Shown here piece by piece: positions 50,371 to 56,064 of a DNA stretch of 56,064 bases. Below the pieces are notes generated by a model that searched no databases, was not told where the DNA came from, and saw only the letters and a program-made list of their open reading frames with translations. Positions within the stretch are counted from its first letter, which is position 1, and every line of letters begins with the position of its first letter. A program made the translations under genes and the position numbers. Source of the DNA: Photobacterium rosenbergii (GTDB lineage Bacteria > Pseudomonadota > Gammaproteobacteria > Enterobacterales > Vibrionaceae); NCBI RefSeq assembly GCF_003026455.1, contig NZ_PYMB01000025.1, positions 1-56,064 on the forward strand, in the 5' to 3' direction.

Positions 50371-52533
50371 TTACGCGTTGCTCGGTACTGGGTAGTAACG
50401 GCCGTTTTGCTCTGCTTTCTCACGCAGGCCTGCCGGTACTTCGTAAACGGCACCAAGGTGGGCATAGCTATCCGCCAACTGGACATAATTGGCAAGGCCG
50501 AGGGTATCGAGATAACGGAAAACACCACCACGGAATGGAGGGAAGCCGAGGCCATAAACCAATGCCATATCTGCTTCTGCCGGGCTGGCAATGATCCCTT
50601 CCTCGAGGCAGCGCACCACTTCGTTGATCATTGGGATCATCATTCGGGCGATGATCGCTTCGGCATCGTAAGGTGTCGCATTACCGGTTACCGGGGCAAT
50701 TAAATCACCAACTTCAGGATCCGCCGCTTTCTTCGGCTTGCCCTTGCGGTCGATACTGTAGGCGTAGAACCCTTTGCCATTCTTCTGGCCGTAGCGTTCA
50801 TTTTCGAACATCACATCCACACCGTCTTTGTAGTCTTTGCCCATACGCTCTGGGAAGCCTTCGGCCATCACGGCCTGGGCATGGTGCGCGGTATCAATAC
50901 CGACGACATCCAAGAGGTAGGCAGGGCCCATTGGCCAACCGAACTGTTTCTCCATGACTTTGTCGATCTGCTGGAAGTCAGCTCCGTCACGCAATAGCAG
51001 GCTAAAGCCGGCAAAGTAAGGGAATAGTACCCGGTTGACGAAGAACCCCGGGCAATCATTGACCACGATAGGGGATTTGCCCATTTTGGCGGCATAGGCC
51101 ACCACGCGGTTGATGGTTTCATCGGATGTGTGTTCGCCTCGGATGATCTCAACCAGCGGCATGCGATGTACTGGGTTGAAGAAGTGCATGCCGCAGAATT
51201 TTTCTGGGCGTTTGAGCGACTTGGCCAGCAAGTTGATTGGTATAGTGGAAGTATTTGAGGTGATCACTGTATCGTCGCCCACCAGGCCTTCGACCTCACT
51301 GAGCACGGCGGCTTTGATTTTCGGGTTCTCGACCACGGCTTCTACCACCACATCGGCCTCTTCGGCACCAGCATAATGCAGGCTCGGAGTGATCCCACCG
51401 AGTACTTTAGCCATACCAAGACCATCAATACGGCCTCGCTCGAGTTGTTTGTTCAATAGTTTAGCGGCTTCACCCATGCCCAAATCCAGTGAAGCGTCGC
51501 TGATGTCTTTCATCAATACCGGTACCCCTTTGAGGGCGGACTGGTAGGCGATCCCGCCCCCCATGATCCCGGCACCTAATACCATCGCCTTGCTGGTGGG
51601 TTGTCCGGCTTTAGCTGCTTGCTTGGCTTGGCCTTTGATGTATTGGTCGTTAAGGAAGATCCCGACCAGTGACTGGGCAACATCGGTTTTGGCGAGGGTG
51701 ACGAAATGCTTGTTTTCAATCTTCAGTGCTTCATCACGCTCACTACAGGCTGCTTCCTCGATGGTTTTGACTGCGGCCATCGGCGCGGGGTAATGGGGAC
51801 CTGCCACTTGGGCGACCATACCCTTGGCCATGGTAAAGCTCATGGTCGCTTCGATTTTGTTTAGCGCCAATGGTGCTTTTTTCTGTGCCCGGCGGGATTG
51901 CCAGTCTAGTTTGCCGGCGATGGCATCTTTTAGCATAGCCAGTGCCGCAGAGTGCAGTTGCTCTGGCTCGACAACACCATCCACGATACCGAGTTTGAGT
52001 GCATCGAGGGCTTTCTTGTCTTTACCGGCAGTAATGATTTCCATTGCCGAATCAGCGCCGATCAGGCGTGGCAGGCGAACGGTACCACCGAATCCCGGCA
52101 TGATACCGAGTTTGGTTTCTGGTAGGCCAATACGTGCTTTGCTATCTGCCAAGCGTAAATCGGTCGCCAAAATACATTCACAACCACCGCCTAAGGCGTG
52201 GCCATTAACCGCTGACAGGGTCGGAACCGGTAAGTCTTCCAATTTATTGAAGATGTCGTTGGCATGGGTGACCCACTGCGACAACTCCTCGGCAGGTTTA
52301 GCAAATAGGCCAAGGAATTCGGTGATATCAGCGCCCACTACAAAGGCATCTTTGCTTGAGGTTACTAGTAGCCCCTTCAAATCACTCTGATGGTAGAGCG
52401 CATTGAGGGCTTCATTGAAGCTTTCCAGGGTTTTGAGGTCGAACTTGTTGATTGCGCCGGGTGCATTGAGGTTAAGCTCGGCGATGCCATCTTCCAGATA
52501 GCGAACGGATAGGGTTTCACCTTGGTAAATCAT
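50371..52533 (-). CDS. fadB: Fatty-acid oxidation complex alpha subunit (FadB)
   Basis: A 720-aa multifunctional enzyme: enoyl-CoA hydratase/isomerase in the N-terminal part (about 1-190, with NGHALGGGCECILATDLRLA and PETKLGIMPGFGGTVRLPRL), then 3-hydroxyacyl-CoA dehydrogenase (NAD motif LGAGIMGGGIAYQSA near 318; NCPGFF-type motif VNDCPGFFVNRVLFPYF). It forms the alpha2-beta2 complex with FadA. The ATG is at 52533. A probable FadR operator lies 42-58 nt upstream. Confidence 0.97.
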   Translation of the reverse strand: MIYQGETLSVRYLEDGIAELNLNAPGAINKFDLKTLESFNEALNALYHQSDLKGLLVTSSKDAFVVGADITEFLGLFAKPAEELSQWVTHANDIFNKLEDLPVPTLSAVNGHALGGGCECILATDLRLADSKARIGLPETKLGIMPGFGGTVRLPRLIGADSAMEIITAGKDKKALDALKLGIVDGVVEPEQLHSAALAMLKDAIAGKLDWQSRRAQKKAPLALNKIEATMSFTMAKGMVAQVAGPHYPAPMAAVKTIEEAACSERDEALKIENKHFVTLAKTDVAQSLVGIFLNDQYIKGQAKQAAKAGQPTSKAMVLGAGIMGGGIAYQSALKGVPVLMKDISDASLDLGMGEAAKLLNKQLERGRIDGLGMAKVLGGITPSLHYAGAEEADVVVEAVVENPKIKAAVLSEVEGLVGDDTVITSNTSTIPINLLAKSLKRPEKFCGMHFFNPVHRMPLVEIIRGEHTSDETINRVVAYAAKMGKSPIVVNDCPGFFVNRVLFPYFAGFSLLLRDGADFQQIDKVMEKQFGWPMGPAYLLDVVGIDTAHHAQAVMAEGFPERMGKDYKDGVDVMFENERYGQKNGKGFYAYSIDRKGKPKKAADPEVGDLIAPVTGNATPYDAEAIIARMMIPMINEVVRCLEEGIIASPAEADMALVYGLGFPPFRGGVFRYLDTLGLANYVQLADSYAHLGAVYEVPAGLREKAEQNGRYYPVPSNA

Positions 52534-52574
52534 CTTCTATCTCCATGAGTTCCAGTCTGTGCCGGATTTGATTT

Positions 52575-52591
52575 AACTGGTTTGACCTGTC
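52575..52591. promoter_or_regulatory. Probable FadR operator of fadBA
   Basis: AACTGGTTTGACCTGTC matches about 13 of 17 positions of the E. coli FadR consensus (A-C-TGGT-CCGA-C-GTT pattern) and sits just upstream of fadB. FadR would repress fadBA until long-chain acyl-CoA releases it. Confidence 0.65.
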
Positions 52592-52972
52592 AGTAGGTTA
52601 AATAATAGTCTGAACCTGTTGTGCAACGATTACAATACCTATTTTAAACATTTGTTTAACTTTTGATGTGGGTAAAAGCATCGATGGATGTGGTTTTTGA
52701 GTCTTTGTACAGCCTTTTTGATTTATTTTCAGTTGCTTAATGGGTTATTGAAATGGAAGGGGGGAAGTGGTGTTATGTTGTTTTTTTGTTGTAATGAGTA
52801 ATTTATAGATAGTAAGGCGCATAGTTTTATGCTCGGAGCGGTAGCTATTATTCCACCAAAGGATTTTGTTTATTCATTCCCTTTAGCCCTTGTCCTGTCC
52901 AGTAGATACAGCAACTACCGGTGATATGGTATCCTGAGAGATTCCATCAATAACAGAGAAATACGGCAGCAT
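52592..52972. other. Divergent gap between fadB and yigZ
   Basis: This 381-nt stretch is AT-rich with T runs (52780-52795). It should hold the promoters of fadBA and of yigZ. I see no gene and no stable hairpin of note. Confidence 0.5.
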
Positions 52973-53605
52973 ATGACCGTCAGTGAGCCTTACCTGATCC
53001 CGGCTAGCAGTGCGACTTTCGAAGAAGAAATCAAGAAAAGCCGCTTTATTACCTATCTGGCACACACTCCGAGCGTCGAGGCTGCCAAGGCGTTTGTCCA
53101 ACACATCAAAGATAAGCACCATGATGCCAGGCATAATTGCTGGGCATTTGTTGCTGGGCGGCCCGAAGACTCGATGAAGTGGGGCTTTAGTGATGACGGT
53201 GAACCATCCGGAACGGCGGGAAAGCCGATCCTGGCCCAACTGAGTGGTTCTGGCGTTGGGGAGGTCACTGCAGTGGTGACCCGCTACTCGGGAGGAATAA
53301 AACTCGGTACCGGTGGTTTGGTCAAAGCCTATGGTGGCGGGGTTCAGCAAGCGCTAACTGTGCTACAAACCAAAGAAAAGTTAATAACTTCAGAACTGCT
53401 GATCAGCTGCGAGTATAATCAGGTATCGCTGGTGGAGTCATTGGTGGCAGAGTTTGCCGGCCAGCAGGTTGAAGCGGACTATGGCCAACAGGTCACTTTG
53501 GTGATTGAACTTGATCGTCGCCAGGTCGAGGCATTCAGTGCGACACTTTTCAGTCGCAGTGGCGGGCAGGTGAGTGCAGTCGATCGTTCAGAGCCGTCCT
53601 GTTAA
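52973..53605 (+). CDS. yigZ: YigZ/IMPACT family protein
   Basis: A 210-aa protein of the YigZ (UPF0029/IMPACT) family, related to eukaryotic IMPACT, which modulates the Gcn2 stress kinase. The N-terminal domain carries KKSRFITYLAHTPSVEAAKA and the signature SDDGEPSGTAGKPILAQLSG, and continues with VTRYSGGIKLGTGGLVKAYG. The C-terminal domain (about 140-204) has the EF-G domain V-like fold. A precise bacterial function is not settled. The gene lies 34 nt before trkH, as in enterics. Confidence 0.92.
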   Translation: MTVSEPYLIPASSATFEEEIKKSRFITYLAHTPSVEAAKAFVQHIKDKHHDARHNCWAFVAGRPEDSMKWGFSDDGEPSGTAGKPILAQLSGSGVGEVTAVVTRYSGGIKLGTGGLVKAYGGGVQQALTVLQTKEKLITSELLISCEYNQVSLVESLVAEFAGQQVEADYGQQVTLVIELDRRQVEAFSATLFSRSGGQVSAVDRSEPSC

Positions 53606-53639
53606 CTTTTCACTACTATATATGAGAGCCGATTAGGCA

Positions 53640-55097
53640 ATGCAATTTCGTTCCATAATCCGGATTGTCGGGCTACTGCTCGCCTTGTTCAGTGTCACCA
53701 TGCTGGCACCAGCCCTTGTGGCATTTATCTATCGTGACGGTGCTGGTCTGCCATTTGTCGTGACCTTTTTCCTCCTGTTCGCAGGCGGTGCATTGCTATG
53801 GGTGCCTAACCGGCACTATCGTAGGGAATTAAAGGCGCGGGATGGCTTCCTTATTGTGGTGCTGTTCTGGACCGTAATCGGCAGTGCCGGTGCTGTTCCC
53901 TTCATCCTGGCCAAAACCCCCGATCTCTCAGTGACCGACTCCTTTTTCGAATCTTTTTCGGCCCTGACCACCACAGGGGCGACCGTGATTGTCGGACTGG
54001 ACTACCTACCTAAGGCGATATTGTTCTATCGCCAGTTGCTACAATGGTTTGGCGGTATGGGGATCATTGTATTGGCGGTCGCCATTCTACCGGTACTGGG
54101 AATCGGTGGTATGCAGCTGTACCGGGCTGAGATCCCGGGGCCGGTCAAAGACAGCAAGATGACACCACGTATTGCCGAGACCGCCAAGGCGCTGTGGTAC
54201 ATTTACCTTGCCTTGACGATTAGCTGTGCCTTGGCCTTCTGGTTAGCTGGAATGACAGCATTCGATGCCATAGCCCATAGCTTCTCGACGGTGGCTATCG
54301 GTGGTTTTTCTACCCATGATGCCAGTATGGGGTATTTCAACAGCCCGACGATAAACATGATCACCGTGGTGTTTCTGCTGATTTCGGCCTGTAACTTCTC
54401 ATTGCACTTTGCGGCTTTTGCCAATGGTGGCATTCACCTGCGAACCTATTGGCGTGACCCTGAATTCCGGGCTTTCTTTGCATCCCAGTTGATTTTGTTC
54501 CTGATCTGTTTCGGCATGCTGCTCAAGCACCACTCCTATAACTCATACCATGATGCGTTTGATCAGGCGCTGTTCCAAACCGTGTCTATATCAACCACGG
54601 CAGGCTTTACCACAACCGGGTTCTCTGAATGGCCACTGTTTTTGCCAGTCTTGCTATTGTTCTCATCGTTTGTCGGCGGCTGTGCAGGATCGACGGGTGG
54701 CGGTATAAAGGTTATCCGGATGTTCCTGCTGTTGCTGCAAGGGGTCAGGGAACTCAAGCGATTGGTTCACCCGAGAGCGGTATATACCATCAAGGTCGGT
54801 AATAAAGCCCTACCACAGCGAGTTGTCGATGCGGTTTGGGGATTCTTCTCGGCGTATGCTTTGGTGTTTGTGATCTGTATGTTGGCCTTGATTGCTACCG
54901 GTTTAGACGAACTCACGGCATTCTCCGCTGTTGCGGCAACCTTGAACAACTTGGGCCCAGGTCTGGGCGAGGTGGCGGTGCATTTTGGTGAAATTAACGA
55001 TCCTGCCAAGTGGGTGCTGGTCATCGCAATGTTGTTTGGTCGCTTGGAAGTCTTTACCTTGCTGGTGCTATTTACTCCTACGTTTTGGCGTAGTTAA
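53640..55097 (+). CDS. trkH: Trk potassium uptake protein TrkH
   Basis: The 485-aa K+-translocating subunit has about ten membrane helices arranged as four pore repeats. Filter-type segments can be seen: SALTTTGATVIVGLDYL, STVAIGGFSTHDASMG, STTAGFTTTGFSEWPL and AATLNNLGPGLGEVAV. GGCAGSTGGGIKVIRMFLL is the gating-loop region. It needs a TrkA partner, which is not in this window. It lies between yigZ and hemG, an arrangement familiar from E. coli. Confidence 0.95.
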   Translation: MQFRSIIRIVGLLLALFSVTMLAPALVAFIYRDGAGLPFVVTFFLLFAGGALLWVPNRHYRRELKARDGFLIVVLFWTVIGSAGAVPFILAKTPDLSVTDSFFESFSALTTTGATVIVGLDYLPKAILFYRQLLQWFGGMGIIVLAVAILPVLGIGGMQLYRAEIPGPVKDSKMTPRIAETAKALWYIYLALTISCALAFWLAGMTAFDAIAHSFSTVAIGGFSTHDASMGYFNSPTINMITVVFLLISACNFSLHFAAFANGGIHLRTYWRDPEFRAFFASQLILFLICFGMLLKHHSYNSYHDAFDQALFQTVSISTTAGFTTTGFSEWPLFLPVLLLFSSFVGGCAGSTGGGIKVIRMFLLLLQGVRELKRLVHPRAVYTIKVGNKALPQRVVDAVWGFFSAYALVFVICMLALIATGLDELTAFSAVAATLNNLGPGLGEVAVHFGEINDPAKWVLVIAMLFGRLEVFTLLVLFTPTFWRS

Positions 55098-55116
55098 CAA
55101 TTGATAAGGAAACATC

Positions 55117-55641
55117 GTGGAAAAAGTCTTATTGCTTCATTCAAGCAGCGATGGTCAAACCATCAAAATTTTGCGCCACATAGAGAAGACACTGGGCGAG
55201 GGGTATCAGTGTGAGTTGGCTGATGTCAACCAGCTGCCAGCCGTTGCTTTTGACCAATATGACCGCATTTTGGTTGGGGCTTCGATACGTTATGGCCACC
55301 TTAATAAAAAGCTGTATCAATTTATCGATCAGAACCTCGCTGCATTGAAGCAACATAAAGTTGGCTTTTTCTGTGTAAACCTGACAGCCCGTAAAGAAGG
55401 GAAGAATACACCTGAGACGAGTGTCTATATGAAGACGTTCCTCAAGAAGTCGCCATGGCAACCCGCTTTGCAAGCCGTTTTTGCCGGAGCATTGCGTTAT
55501 CCACGGTACGGTTGGTTTGACCGAGTGATGATCCAGTTCATTATGCGCATTACTGGTGGTGAAACCGATACCAGCAAGGAAGTCGAATATACGGATTGGC
55601 AAAAAGTAGAGGCGTTTGCAGACCAGTTCAAAGCCTTTTAA
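55117..55641 (+). CDS. hemG: Menaquinone-dependent protoporphyrinogen IX dehydrogenase
   Basis: A 174-aa long-chain flavodoxin-fold protein that oxidises protoporphyrinogen IX in haem synthesis, passing electrons to quinones. The FMN loop is LLHSSSDGQTIKI at the N-terminus; VGASIRYGHLNKKLYQFI and CVNLTARKEGKNTPETSVYM (with the HemG-specific loop) follow. The start is GTG at 55117 with AAGGA before it. It lies 19 nt after trkH and immediately before the rRNA operon, the same trkH-hemG-rrn order as E. coli. Confidence 0.94.
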   Translation: MEKVLLLHSSSDGQTIKILRHIEKTLGEGYQCELADVNQLPAVAFDQYDRILVGASIRYGHLNKKLYQFIDQNLAALKQHKVGFFCVNLTARKEGKNTPETSVYMKTFLKKSPWQPALQAVFAGALRYPRYGWFDRVMIQFIMRITGGETDTSKEVEYTDWQKVEAFADQFKAF

Positions 55642-55714
55642 GCTGGCTTTTTGATGGTTTTGGCTGTTTTTTGTTCGAACTGTCAAGTTTGGTTGTTTTT
55701 TTTAAAAAAGACCC

Positions 55715-55742
55715 TTGCCAACGTGATCGAACTCTCTATAAT
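55715..55742 (+). promoter_or_regulatory. rRNA operon P1-type promoter
   Basis: TTGCCA (55715-55720), a 16-nt spacer and a perfect TATAAT (55737-55742). A T8A6 tract just upstream (about 55696-55709) is a likely UP element, and the GC-containing discriminator GCCACC suits stringent control. Confidence 0.9.
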
Positions 55743-55793
55743 GCCACCTCACCGACACGGAGCACGGCAAATTAAGCCGGCAACGTAGCGGAT

Positions 55794-55806
55794 TGTTCTT
55801 TAACAA
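55794..55806 (+). promoter_or_regulatory. rRNA leader boxA antitermination site
   Basis: TGTTCTTTAACAA is close to the E. coli rrn boxA. It lies 158 nt before the 16S start and would load NusB/NusE for antitermination. The remaining leader (55807-55963) is the processing stalk. Confidence 0.9.
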
Positions 55807-55963
55807 TTTGACCATGCAATCTGTGTGGGCACTCGTGAAATGATAGTCAACAAAAGAATTATCAATGAAACTGAGTGACCAATACGAAATAGCTTCGGCT
55901 ATATCGGCACAGTCAATTCTTACTTAGAAATAAGTAATAACAGTATTCATTGAGCCAAAACTT

Positions 55964-56064
55964 TAATTGAAGAGTTTGATCATGGCTCAGATTGAACGCT
56001 GGCGGCAGGCCTAACACATGCAAGTCGAGCGGCAGCGACATAAACAATCCTTCGGGTGCGCTTA
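55964..56064 (+). rRNA. rrs: 16S rRNA, 5' end (partial)
   Basis: The sequence TTGAAGAGTTTGATCATGGC at about 55967 is the universal 16S start, followed by CTGGCGGCAGGCCTAACACA and GCAAGTCGAGCGGCAGCGAC. Only the first 101 nt are present; the gene continues beyond the window. It is transcribed away from oriC. Confidence 0.98.

Noticed and set aside
1..56064. CRISPR arrays, insertion sequences, prophage, toxin-antitoxin pairs
   Set aside because: No regular repeats, transposase motifs, phage structural genes or paired toxin genes were seen. The XRE pair lacks an adjacent toxin-like gene.

Overview
This window is the origin region of a gammaproteobacterial chromosome, almost certainly chromosome 1 of a Vibrionaceae member. 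The evidence is the oriC between mnmG and mioC, the run rpmH / amino-acid ABC transporter / dnaA-dnaN-recF-gyrB, the ibpA-avtA-glyS-glyQ block, and protein sequences close to Vibrio and Photobacterium. The genus cannot be fixed by eye; Photobacterium, Grimontia or a relative are all possible. No phage, insertion sequence, CRISPR array or other obvious accessory island is visible. Nearly all of it is conserved core genome.

Layout. (1) 1-7105: the 5' end of a comM-like gene, divergent from an attenuated branched-chain amino-acid operon, ilvL-ilvG-ilvM-ilvE-ilvD-ilvA. (2) 7130-8142: two related XRE-type regulators in tandem. (3) 8455-12620, minus strand: glmU, a DeoR-family regulator and glmS, which make UDP-GlcNAc and its GlcN-6-P precursor. 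(4) 12824-19750, minus strand: the complete F1Fo ATP synthase operon, atpIBEFHAGDC. (5) 19929-24162, minus strand: mnmG-rsmG-parA-parB. (6) About 24255-24545: oriC, with 13-mer repeats, DnaA boxes and 14 GATC sites. (7) 24595-29056, minus strand: mioC, mnmE, yidC, yidD, rnpA, rpmH. (8) 29243-31492, minus strand: a polar amino-acid ABC importer. (9) 31800-37841: dnaA-dnaN-recF-gyrB. (10) 38240-44974: ibpA with a probable RNA thermometer, avtA, glyS-glyQ and an OmpA-like lipoprotein. (11) 45063-49015: a manganese riboswitch with an MneA-type exporter, two small membrane proteins, tusA, a LysR regulator and acuI. (12) 49177-52533: fadBA behind a probable FadR operator. (13) 52973-56064: yigZ, trkH, hemG and the start of an rRNA operon.

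The genes form a replication, segregation and growth centre. DnaA (31800) acts on oriC and probably on its own promoter. ParA and ParB act on at least six parS-like palindromes spread from 34.7 to 45.8 kb, two of them inside recF. RNA-level regulation is unusually easy to see: an ilv attenuator, a ROSE-type thermometer before ibpA, a yybP-ykoY riboswitch before mneA, and the rRNA boxA.

I did not find a clearly new multi-gene system. The most open questions are the paired XRE regulators, the two small membrane proteins near tusA, the parS sites inside recF, the glmU-deoR-glmS arrangement, and a 500-600 bp gene-free stretch after ibpA. All function assignments come from reading motifs and from memory of the families; no searches were run.
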